A stretch of DNA of 43,198 nt, taken from the NCBI GenBank assembly GCA_028877145.1, contig JAGWOX010000004.1, forward strand, positions 1 to 43,198, given 5' to 3'. Within the stretch, counting starts at the first letter, position 1, and every line of letters begins with the position of its first letter. The translations under genes were made by a program, and so were the position numbers. Shown piece by piece: positions 17,038-24,184 of the stretch. The notes beneath the pieces were generated by a model. That model did not search any database. It was not told the origin of the DNA and saw only the letters and a program-made list of their open reading frames with translations. This stretch comes from Acidobacteriota bacterium. GTDB taxonomy: Bacteria; Acidobacteriota; Terriglobia; Acidiferrales; UBA7541.

Positions 17038-18699
17038 GTGGCAATTCATCCACAAGCCGGACAGCCCGCTACTCCCGAAATGCTGATCGACGTCGATCGT
17101 CTTTGCCGCGAATACTACAATCGCCGCCCCGATCTCTCCGAGCCAGGTCAGCTCGTCAGCTTCGGAACGAGCGGCCATCGCGGCACGCCCGCCGACGGCA
17201 CGTTCACCGAAGCGCATATCCTGGCCATCGCGCAGGCGATATGCGATTACCGTAGTGCCCACGACATCGCCGGACCACTCTTCATGGGACAGGATACGCA
17301 CGCGCTCTCTGACCCGGCGCAGCAAACCGCGCTCGAGGTCCTGGCCGCCAATGCCGTCGAAACCCGCATTCAGCCGGGCGGCGGCGCGACGCCAATCCCC
17401 GCCGTCTCGCGCGCCATCCTCGCGCACAATCTCTCCGGCGCGGCTGCCCAGTCCGATGGCATCATCATCAGCCCGTCGCACAATCCGCCGGGCGACGGCG
17501 GCTTCAAGTACAACCCGCCGAACGGCGGCCCGGCCGATAATCACGTGACAGCCTGGATCGAACGCCGCGCGAACGAGCTGCTGCTCGCCGGAAACAAGGA
17601 AGTGAAGCGCGTCTCCTACCGCGCCGCGCTCCAGACCACCACAACGCGCGAATTCGATTTCATCGCTCCTTACGTCGCTGCCCTCGGTCGCGCAATCGAT
17701 ATGGAGGCGATTCGCGGCGCCCGCCTGCGCCTGGGAGCCGATCCGCTAGGCGGTGCCTCGCTCGCCTACTGGGAGCCGATCAACGCTCTCTACCACGTCG
17801 ACATTCAGGTGGTGAACAAGCGCCTCGATCCCACGTTCGGCTTCATGACCGTCGATCACGACGGCAAGATTCGCATGGACTGCTCGAGTCCCTACGCGAT
17901 GGCCAAGCTCGTCGCGCTGAAGGAGCGCTTCGACGTGGCCTTCGGCAACGATCCCGATGCCGATCGCCACGGCATCGTCACGCCCTCGGCCGGCCTCATG
18001 AATCCCAATCATTACCTCGCCGCCGCGATTGAGTATCTGCTCGATCATCGTCCCGCGTGGCCGCGCGACGCCGCCATCGGCAAAACTCTGGTGAGCAGCG
18101 GAATGATCGATCGCGTTGTTGGAGGAGCGGACCGGAAATTGTGCGAAGTTCCTGTGGGATTCAAGTGGTTCGCCGAAGGGCTTTTCGATTCGAGCCTGTG
18201 CTTTGGCGGCGAGGAGAGCGCCGGCGCCAGTTTTCTGCAAAAGGACGGCAGCGTCTGGACCACTGACAAGGATGGCCTTCTGCTCGGCCTGCTCGCCGCG
18301 GAAATCACCGCGGTTACCGGAAAGGATCCCGGCGAGCGCTATGAATCGCTCACTGCGCGTTACAGCGCTCCCTGCTACCGGCGAATCGATTTGCCCGCTA
18401 CGCCCGAGGAGAAACAGGCGCTAAAGCAAATCGATCCGGAAGCAGTCGCGGCAAAAGAATTGGCTGGTGAGCCGATCCTGGCGAAGCTCACGCGCGCGCC
18501 GGGAAACGGCGCCAGCATCGGCGGGCTGAAGGTGACCGCGAAAAGTGGCTGGTTCGCCGTTCGCCCCTCGGGCACCGAAAACATCTGTAAGATCTACGCC
18601 GAGAGTTTCATCGGCGAGGACCATCTCGAGATGGTCCTCCAGCAGGCGCGCGAAATCCTGGCTCGGGTGGTTGGCAGGGGCGAACGAGGGAATGGATGA
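17038..18699 (+). CDS. pgm: Phosphoglucomutase (alpha-D-glucose phosphate-specific)
   Basis: The protein has 553 residues, as expected for the Pgm type. [11 protein letters not shown] is the N-terminal mark, [14 protein letters not shown] carries the phosphorylated catalytic serine, NDPDADRHG is the metal site, [10 protein letters not shown] the sugar-binding loop and [16 protein letters not shown] the phosphate-binding loop. It interconverts glucose-1-P and glucose-6-P, which links glycogen phosphorolysis to central metabolism. The start is GTG, with GAGAGGGAAC upstream. It is divergent from the usp-glg-xfp-ackA series and 10 bases ahead of the alcohol dehydrogenase, so these two form an operon. 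Confidence 0.96.
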   Translation: MAIHPQAGQPATPEMLIDVDRLCREYYNRRPDLSEPGQLVSFGTSGHRGTPADGTFTEAHILAIAQAICDYRSAHDIAGPLFMGQDTHALSDPAQQTALEVLAANAVETRIQPGGGATPIPAVSRAILAHNLSGAAAQSDGIIISPSHNPPGDGGFKYNPPNGGPADNHVTAWIERRANELLLAGNKEVKRVSYRAALQTTTTREFDFIAPYVAALGRAIDMEAIRGARLRLGADPLGGASLAYWEPINALYHVDIQVVNKRLDPTFGFMTVDHDGKIRMDCSSPYAMAKLVALKERFDVAFGNDPDADRHGIVTPSAGLMNPNHYLAAAIEYLLDHRPAWPRDAAIGKTLVSSGMIDRVVGGADRKLCEVPVGFKWFAEGLFDSSLCFGGEESAGASFLQKDGSVWTTDKDGLLLGLLAAEITAVTGKDPGERYESLTARYSAPCYRRIDLPATPEEKQALKQIDPEAVAAKELAGEPILAKLTRAPGNGASIGGLKVTAKSGWFAVRPSGTENICKIYAESFIGEDHLEMVLQQAREILARVVGRGERGNG

Positions 18700-18709
18700 G
18701 AGAGAAGAA

Positions 18710-19708
18710 ATGAAGGCTTGTCTGTTGCGCGCTCCGGCCGCGGTGGAAACGAATCCGCTGGAATTCACTGACGTGCCCGCGCCTCGTCCCGCCGCGGGCG
18801 AGGTGCTTGTGCGAGTCAACTGCTGCGGCGTTTGCCGCACCGATCTGCACGTCGTCGAAGGGGAACTGGAATCCAGGAAATCGCCGGTAATCCCGGGCCA
18901 CCAGGTGGTCGGCACGGTGGAGGAACTGGGCGAGGGCGCAAACCGTTTCCGTGTGGGTGCGCGCGTGGGCATTGCGTGGCTGCACCATACGGACGGCACG
19001 TGCCACTACTGCCGCGCGGGCGCGGAAAATCTTTGTGATGATCCGTCCTTCACCGGCTGGACGGTCGATGGCGGCTACGCCGAAAAAATCGTCGCGCCGG
19101 AAAATTTCGTCTATCCGATTTCCGACAATTTTCGCGACGAACAAGCCGCGCCGCTCCTTTGCGCCGGCATCATCGGTTTCCGCTCGCTTCGTCTTTCGGG
19201 CATTGAGCCGCATGGCCGGCTCGGCTTCTACGGCTTCGGCGCTGCGGCGCACGTCGCGATCCAGGTGGCGCGGCATTGGAACGTCGAGGTCTACGCATCC
19301 ACGCGCGACGAACGCCACCGGCGCCTCGCCCGTGAGCTCGGCGCCGTATGGACGGGCGGCACGCTCGATGCTCCGCCGAAGCCGCTCGACGCGGCGATCG
19401 TCTTTGCGCCGGCGGGCGAAATCGTTCCCGCGGCGCTTGCAGCGCTGCGCAAGGGCGGCACGCTCGTCCTCGGCGGCATCCACATGAGCCCGATTCCGTC
19501 CTTCAGCTACGATTTGCTCTACGGCGAACGCGTCATCCGCAGCGTCGCCAACAATACGCGGCAGGACGGCGAAGACTTCCTGCGCCTCGTCGCGGAAATC
19601 CCCATCGAAACCCACGTCGAAATCTTTCCGCTCGCCGAAGCGAATCGCGCGCTGAATTCCCTGAAAAACGACGCGATCGAGGGCGCCGCGGTCCTCCAAA
19701 TCCGCTGA
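18710..19708 (+). CDS. Zinc-dependent alcohol dehydrogenase family protein
   Basis: The protein has about 332 residues of the medium-chain dehydrogenase family. CGVCRTDLH carries the catalytic-zinc Cys39 and GH at 63-64 the histidine ligand; [16 protein letters not shown] is the NAD(P)-binding turn. The structural-zinc loop reads [15 protein letters not shown], where family members usually have a cysteine at the position taken here by Asp95, so the second zinc site has D-C-C-C ligands or is altered. The start at 18710 is chosen for the purine-rich GAGAGAGAAGAA directly upstream; an ATG at 18692 would overlap the pgm stop. It is co-transcribed with pgm and could reduce acetaldehyde or another aldehyde to discard reductant (inference). 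Confidence 0.88.
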   Translation: MKACLLRAPAAVETNPLEFTDVPAPRPAAGEVLVRVNCCGVCRTDLHVVEGELESRKSPVIPGHQVVGTVEELGEGANRFRVGARVGIAWLHHTDGTCHYCRAGAENLCDDPSFTGWTVDGGYAEKIVAPENFVYPISDNFRDEQAAPLLCAGIIGFRSLRLSGIEPHGRLGFYGFGAAAHVAIQVARHWNVEVYASTRDERHRRLARELGAVWTGGTLDAPPKPLDAAIVFAPAGEIVPAALAALRKGGTLVLGGIHMSPIPSFSYDLLYGERVIRSVANNTRQDGEDFLRLVAEIPIETHVEIFPLAEANRALNSLKNDAIEGAAVLQIR

Positions 19709-20098
19709 ATGCCGCCTTCGCGCCGAAAGGTTTTTTTTCACTCCCATCTTTCCAATCTCCCCTGAATGAGCGAGCATGGAGCTATTGTCTGCGGGTTGGC
19801 GTCGTCAGGCTCGTCGAAGGGAGACGCCTCACCGCAGTTGAAGTCCGTCTCCATGCTGCGCAAGATGCGGAAACTTTGCACCTTCTCCTCCGCCGGCAGC
19901 ATCAAAGACGTTATTCGGTGAGCCGGCTGAGTTGGCGGCTCCGACCTGAAGACCGAAACGCAAACAGGGCAAGCGGCCCCATACGCAAGGCGGAGGCGCG
20001 AGGCATCCGCGCGCTGATCGGGACTTCGATTTGACGCTGTTTCTTCGATCGGCGTGGTTCAGAGCATTGAACCTGGGGATTTTCAGGAGGGGAAGAAA
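19709..20098. other. Intergenic region, 390 bases, no supported gene
   Basis: A run of eight T at 19731-19738 follows a weak CCTT/AAGG stem and may end the pgm-adh transcript. A 51-codon frame (19766-19921) has no ribosome site and no recognisable content. The 3' end holds the AGGAGGGG that serves egtB. Nothing else is recognised. Confidence 0.5.
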
Positions 20099-21424
20099 AT
20101 GCCGGGCACGCCCGCATCCGCAACGGAAATTTCATCCGACTTGCTCGCTCGTCTCGCCGATGCGCGCCGGCGCACCGACGACCTTTTCGGCGTCGTGAAA
20201 GAGCGCAACTTATACGAGCGCCCGATTCCCGAGCGGCATCGCATCGTCTTCTACATCGGCCATCTCGAGGCATTCGACTGGAACCTGCTCCGTGAAGCAG
20301 TGCGCGCTCGGCCCCCGTGGAATCCCGATTTCGATCGCCTGTTCGCTTTCGGCATCGATCCGGTCGATGGCGGCTTGCCGTCGGACCAGCCCCGGGATTG
20401 GCCCGCCATCGACATCGTGCGGCGCTACACGTCCGAAGTGCGCGAAGCGCTGGACGCCAGCCTCGAGCACGCATCGCGCGTGGCTGACGGCGATACGCCG
20501 CTCGATCGTCTGCTGCATGTCGCCATCGAGCACCGTCTTATGCACGAAGAGACGCTCTCCTACATGCTTCATTGCCTCCCGCTCGACCAGAAACAGGCGG
20601 TCGGGCAGACGCCTTCGCCTGCCGCAAGCGCTTTTCGACCGGGGATGATCGAGATCCCCGCAGGCCGCGCGACGCTCGGCCTCTCGCGCGGCGGCGCAAC
20701 CTTCGGTTGGGACAACGAATTCGAGGAGCATGAAGTCGATGTGCCGCCGTTTCGCATCGATCGCTGCATGGTGACGAACGGCGAATTCCTCGCCTTTATC
20801 GACGCGTTGGGCTACGAGCGCCTCGATCTGTGGACCGCCGAAAACTGGCGCTGGCGGTCGGAGTGCAACATCACCCATCCCGCCTTTTGGAAACGCGAAG
20901 GCGGACTATGGCTCTGGCGAGGCATGTTCGCCAACATTCCGTTGCCGCTCGACTGGCCGGTCTACGTCAGCCATGCCGAGGCAGCCGCTTACGCCCGCTG
21001 GGCGGGCAAGTCGCTGCCCACCGAAGCCCAATGGCATCGCGCCGCCTACGGCACGCCAGAGGGCGGCGAACGCCGGTTCCCCTGGGGAGACGATCCGCCA
21101 TCGCCGCGAGTGGGAAATTTCGATTTCGAGCGCTGGGACCCGGTTCCCGTGGGCGCCCATCCGGAAAGCCGCAGCGCGTTCGGCGTCGAGGGGCTTCTGG
21201 GCAACGGATGGGAGTGGACGTCGAGCGTCTTCGCGCCGTTCCCCGGATTCCGGTCTTTTCCCTTTTATCCCGGCTACTCGGCGAATTTTTTCGACGGCAA
21301 ACATTTCACAATGAAAGGCGGTTCCTCGCGGACCGCCACCTGCATGCTCCGCCGCAGTTTTCGCAACTGGTTCCAGGCCCGCTATCAGTACGTTTACGCC
21401 GGTTTCCGTTGCGTCTCGGCGTGA
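20099..21424 (+). CDS. egtB: EgtB-type sulfoxide synthase (ergothioneine biosynthesis)
   Basis: The protein has about 441 residues. An N-terminal DinB-like helical domain carries the iron ligands: His55 in IGHLEAFD and the HX3HXE motif His145-RLM-His149-Glu. A C-terminal formylglycine-generating-enzyme-like domain runs from about residue 180 (PGMIEIPAGRATLG) to the end (GFRCVSA), with VTNGEFLAFI and NGWEWTSS. Such enzymes are non-haem iron oxygenases that join a sulfur donor to trimethylhistidine. AGGAGGGG at 20085-20092 sets the start. egtD lies 32 bases downstream. No egtA or egtC is near, so cysteine rather than gamma-glutamylcysteine may be the donor, as described for the enzyme from Chloracidobacterium (established family knowledge; inference here). 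A SenA-like selenium role is a less likely alternative. Confidence 0.88.
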   Translation: MPGTPASATEISSDLLARLADARRRTDDLFGVVKERNLYERPIPERHRIVFYIGHLEAFDWNLLREAVRARPPWNPDFDRLFAFGIDPVDGGLPSDQPRDWPAIDIVRRYTSEVREALDASLEHASRVADGDTPLDRLLHVAIEHRLMHEETLSYMLHCLPLDQKQAVGQTPSPAASAFRPGMIEIPAGRATLGLSRGGATFGWDNEFEEHEVDVPPFRIDRCMVTNGEFLAFIDALGYERLDLWTAENWRWRSECNITHPAFWKREGGLWLWRGMFANIPLPLDWPVYVSHAEAAAYARWAGKSLPTEAQWHRAAYGTPEGGERRFPWGDDPPSPRVGNFDFERWDPVPVGAHPESRSAFGVEGLLGNGWEWTSSVFAPFPGFRSFPFYPGYSANFFDGKHFTMKGGSSRTATCMLRRSFRNWFQARYQYVYAGFRCVSA

Positions 21425-21456
21425 CGCGCGGGTGTGAAAATCCAAAGGGGGAATCC

Positions 21457-22425
21457 ATGGCCTCGCGTGTAGCGGTTGTCGATCCGATGGCGGAATTCGC
21501 GGCCGAAGTTCGCGAAGGGCTCAGCCGCAAGGTCCGGAAGGAACTGCCCTCGAAGTATCTCTACGATGCGGTCGGCTCGGCCCTCTTTGAGGTGATCAGC
21601 CTGCTTCCCCAATATGGCCTGACGCGCGCCGACGAACGCCTGCTGCGGCTGCACGCGTCCGAAATTGTGACGATGCTCCCCTTGCCCGTGGCCGTGGCCG
21701 AACTCGGTAGTGGTACCGGCCGTAAAACACGATGGCTGCTCCAGGCGCTTTGCCGCCGCCAGCCCACTTCCTATTTTCCCATCGAGATTTCCCGCTCCGC
21801 GCTCGTCGCGTGCCAACGTCAGCTCAGCGACATCGATTCCATCAACATCGTTGGCTTCGAGCGCGAATATCTCGATGGACTTGCCGAGGTCGCCGCCACG
21901 CGAAACGCGGACCGGCGCATCCTTGTGCTGTTTCTAGGCAGCACCATAGGCAATTTCGATCGCCCGGCGGGAACGCGTTTCCTCCACGAAGTGCGCCGCA
22001 TCCTGCGTCCCGGCGACGCTCTACTGCTCGGCACCGATCTCGAAAAACCCGTTTCCCATTTGCTCGATGCCTACGACGATCCCTTGGGCATCACCGCCGC
22101 TTTCAACCGGAATCTGCTCGTCAGGCTCAACCGCGAACTCGGCGCGGATTTCGATCTCGAAGGTTTTGACCACGTCGCGCGATATGACGGCGGCGAGCGC
22201 CGCATCGAAATGCACCTGCGCGCCCGTCGCGCGCAGACCGTCTCCATCCCGCGGGCCCATCTGAGAATCAACCTGCGCGAGGGCGAAACCATCTGGACGG
22301 AAAGCAGTCACAAATACGCCCCGGACGAGCCATTCCGCATGGCCCGAGAAACCGGCTTCCGTCCCTTGGCGCAGTGGATCGACGAGGAATGGCCCTTCGC
22401 CGAAAACCTCTGGCTCGCCGAATAG
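21457..22425 (+). CDS. egtD: L-histidine N-alpha-methyltransferase (EgtD)
   Basis: The protein has about 322 residues. The N-terminal signature KYLYDAVGSALFEVI is that of EgtD, AELGSGTGRKT (from residue 81) is the SAM-binding loop and LFLGSTIGNF is a further family mark. It trimethylates histidine to hercynine, the substrate of EgtB. The usual PEYYPTRxE segment reads PQYGLTRADE here, so the histidine pocket may differ slightly. GGGGGAATCC sets the ATG at 21457. It is co-transcribed with egtB. No C-S lyase egtE is in the window; a PLP enzyme elsewhere would be needed to finish ergothioneine. Confidence 0.93.
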   Translation: MASRVAVVDPMAEFAAEVREGLSRKVRKELPSKYLYDAVGSALFEVISLLPQYGLTRADERLLRLHASEIVTMLPLPVAVAELGSGTGRKTRWLLQALCRRQPTSYFPIEISRSALVACQRQLSDIDSINIVGFEREYLDGLAEVAATRNADRRILVLFLGSTIGNFDRPAGTRFLHEVRRILRPGDALLLGTDLEKPVSHLLDAYDDPLGITAAFNRNLLVRLNRELGADFDLEGFDHVARYDGGERRIEMHLRARRAQTVSIPRAHLRINLREGETIWTESSHKYAPDEPFRMARETGFRPLAQWIDEEWPFAENLWLAE

Positions 22426-22550
22426 TCCCGTGCTGTCGAGAAAAGGATGACAGCCGGGAAACCTACAGCGCTGTGAAGGGACAATCGACCGAGGGCGTCG
22501 ATTACGCAGCTGTGCGCCGCTTCGGGCGCTGCTGAAAAGCACCGAACCCC

Positions 22551-22577
22551 GTAGCACGGGCATTCCTGCTTGTGCGC
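22551..22577 (+). repeat. Hairpin repeat element, copy 4
   Basis: GTAG then GCACGGGCA (22554-22562), loop TTCC, TGCTTGTGC (22567-22575). Two positions pair as G-U in RNA, so the stem is kept at RNA level though not as a perfect DNA palindrome. Confidence 0.7.
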
Positions 22578-22585
22578 TCTTCAAC

Positions 22586-22735
22586 TGTCATTCCGAGCGA
22601 AGCTCTTTGCGACGAACGAAGCGAGTCCCGACGCGGTGTGCCGGGAAGGACCCCGAACGCGTGGAGTTCTTCCGAGTCCTGTCAACCGGAGCGAAGCGAA
22701 GGATTCCGAACGCGCGGAGGCAAAGTCGGCTACGA
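22586..22735 (+). repeat. Dispersed TGTCATTCCGAGCGAAGC-type repeat
   Basis: It starts TGTCATTCCGAGCGAAG and contains a related half later on (CCGGAGCGAAGCGAAGGATT near 22685). The opening words match a widespread intergenic repeat that I recognise from memory. Boundaries are approximate. Confidence 0.4.
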
Positions 22736-22791
22736 AGACTCCCCGTCTGTGCCTCTGTTTCACATACCGATTCTTGGCCCCGCCTTTCTCC

Positions 22792-22820
22792 TTGCTGCAC
22801 CGGCTCATCCGGGCCATACT
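22792..22820 (+). promoter_or_regulatory. Probable promoter of the padR gene
   Basis: TTGCTG (22792-22797), a 17-base spacer, CATACT (22815-22820). Transcription would begin about 8 bases before the ATG at 22835, and no SD is present, so the mRNA is probably leaderless or nearly so. Confidence 0.45.
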
Positions 22821-22834
22821 TCCATAACCACTTT

Positions 22835-23176
22835 ATGGGAGAGCAAAAACCCGCTTCCGGCGACTTGCTGCAGGGCACGCTAGACATGCTAGTCCTGAAG
22901 ACGCTCACCCGCGGCCCGATGCACGGCTATGCCATCGCCGAATTCATCCACCACACCACCGAAGACGCTCTGCGAGTCGAGGAAGGCGCCCTTTATCCCG
23001 CCTTGCACCGCCTCGAACTCCGCGGCCTGCTCCGCTCCGAATGGGGCCTCTCCGAAAACAACCGCCGCGCCAAGTTCTACCGCCTCACCCCCGCCGGCCG
23101 GAAGCGCCTCGCCGAGGAAACGGTCCACTGGGACCGAATGGCGACGGCAATCGCGCGCATCCTCGAAACGGCCTAG
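22835..23176 (+). CDS. PadR-family transcriptional regulator
   Basis: The protein has 113 residues. LLQGTLDMLVLKTLTRGPMHGYAI and EEGALYPALHRLELRGLL are the winged-helix signatures of PadR subfamily 2, and FYRLTPAGRKRL is the wing. Such proteins repress neighbouring genes, often membrane transporters, and respond to small ligands. In acidobacteria this subtype is commonly followed by an ABC-type permease gene; none follows here, so its target is unclear. The start lacks an SD, but a promoter-like sequence lies just upstream, as for a leaderless transcript. Confidence 0.93.
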   Translation: MGEQKPASGDLLQGTLDMLVLKTLTRGPMHGYAIAEFIHHTTEDALRVEEGALYPALHRLELRGLLRSEWGLSENNRRAKFYRLTPAGRKRLAEETVHWDRMATAIARILETA

Positions 23177-23565
23177 CCACCCTTCGCCAACCGCCTGGGT
23201 CAAGCCGCCCCAGACAGCTCCCGATAAAAAATTGAGAAAGTTCGCCGGGTGCAGGCGCCGTCCCGATGCCTCGACGGATGCGGGACGGTCCGCATCGAAA
23301 GGTTCTGGGTGCCCCGGGCGCCGCACTTGCGCCTGGGGTTGTTGCCTTAACCTCCCACCGGACGGTCCGTGCCGCTGTTCGCAAAGGGTGCGCCTCAGGT
23401 CGCGGCCCTCGGCCCGTTCACAGGGCTTCCCGGTCCGGGTCCCACAGGCTGGCCGGGGTCACGCCACCCGACAAAAACCTGCATCTAACGATGGCGGATG
23501 ACAACGGCCCCCTCCCAAAGGCAAAATACGTTGTCGAAAACCCCGGTCAAGGAGATATCACGGCG
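23177..23565. other. Intergenic region, 389 bases, GC-rich with inverted repeats
   Basis: No gene is supported. CCGGGCGC and GCGCCTGG (about 23317-23339) form a short stem with one mismatch. GACGGTCCG occurs twice (about 23281 and 23361). AAGGAG near 23550 serves the next gene. The part between is too structured to be dismissed as random, but I recognise no RNA family in it. Confidence 0.4.
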
Positions 23566-24063
23566 ATGTTTAAGCGTACACTCATTTATTCAGCGGCGGC
23601 TCTGCTGTTTCTGCTTGGCATGCGCCTCGGAACGATGGCCAAGGACCGCCAGAAGCCTGCCGCTTCCAACAATTCGGTGCCCGCCTACCACGCCGCTCCA
23701 CCCCGCGGACGCCTGGCGCCCACGCTCCCGCCGCGTGATTTCCCGCAAAATCCGGTTGCGCAGCACGCCTATGCCGCCGCCGCGCACATCAAGCCGATCC
23801 TCTATCAATTGCCCTGTTATTGCCACTGTGACCACGAACTCGGCCACACCAGCCTCCTGAGCTGCTACCAGACTCGCCACGCCGAGGAATGCGCCACCTG
23901 TCTGATGGAAGAGTATTACGCCTACGAGCAAAGCCGGAAAGGGAAGACGGCCGCGCAGATTCGCCAAGGCATCATTCGCGGCGACTGGAAGAACGTCGAT
24001 ATTTCGAAATGGAAGACGCCCCTGGCCGCGCACCGAACCGCGCACGGCGCACCCGCGAAATAG
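23566..24063 (+). CDS. PCYCGC-motif exported protein
   Basis: The protein has about 165 residues. An N-terminal hydrophobic segment (MFKRTLIYSAAALLFLLGMRLG) is a signal anchor or signal peptide. A proline-rich linker follows, then the cysteine-rich domain: LPCYCHCDHELGHTSLLSC, HAEECATCLMEE and QIRQGIIRGDW at the end. This matches the PCYCGC-motif family, whose function is not established; the six cysteines and nearby histidines suggest metal or haem-related binding outside the membrane (inference). AAGGAG 11 bases upstream fixes the start. Longer in-frame starts would translate the structured intergenic region. It stands alone and converges with the next gene. Confidence 0.82.
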   Translation: MFKRTLIYSAAALLFLLGMRLGTMAKDRQKPAASNNSVPAYHAAPPRGRLAPTLPPRDFPQNPVAQHAYAAAAHIKPILYQLPCYCHCDHELGHTSLLSCYQTRHAEECATCLMEEYYAYEQSRKGKTAAQIRQGIIRGDWKNVDISKWKTPLAAHRTAHGAPAK

Positions 24064-24097
24064 CTCCTAGCAAGCATCGCCGGGAGCGAAGCCATGG

Positions 24098-24139
24098 TAG
24101 CCACGGTCAGCGCATTTCTGACCGTGGGCAAGTGCCCAC
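24098..24139. repeat. Overlapping hairpins between convergent genes
   Basis: CCACGGTCAG (24101-24110), loop CGCATTT, CTGACCGTGG (24118-24127): a perfect 10-bp stem. GTGGGCA (24124-24130), AG, TGCCCAC (24133-24139) overlaps it, so the two stems exclude each other. It opens with GTAGCC, similar to the GTRGC start of the other repeat elements. No T-run follows, so it may be a repeat rather than a classical terminator. Confidence 0.5.
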
Positions 24140-24184
24140 AAGCGCCTCCCGCGCAACTATCAACTCAAAACTCTAAACTCCGAC

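Larger units (their letters stand above)
22426..22834. other. Intergenic region rich in hairpins and dispersed repeat
   Basis: After the egtD stop come two perfect inverted repeats: GCTGTC (22432-22437) with GACAGC (22449-22454), and AATCGAC (22483-22489) with GTCGATT (22497-22503). Then hairpin repeat copy 4 (22551) and, from 22586 to about 22735, a stretch starting TGTCATTCCGAGCGAAGC that resembles a dispersed non-coding repeat seen in many bacterial genomes. No gene is supported. Confidence 0.55.

Noticed and set aside
19766-19921. Short 51-codon frame in the gap before egtB
   Set aside because: No ribosome site, no hydrophobic or conserved pattern, and no context to support it.
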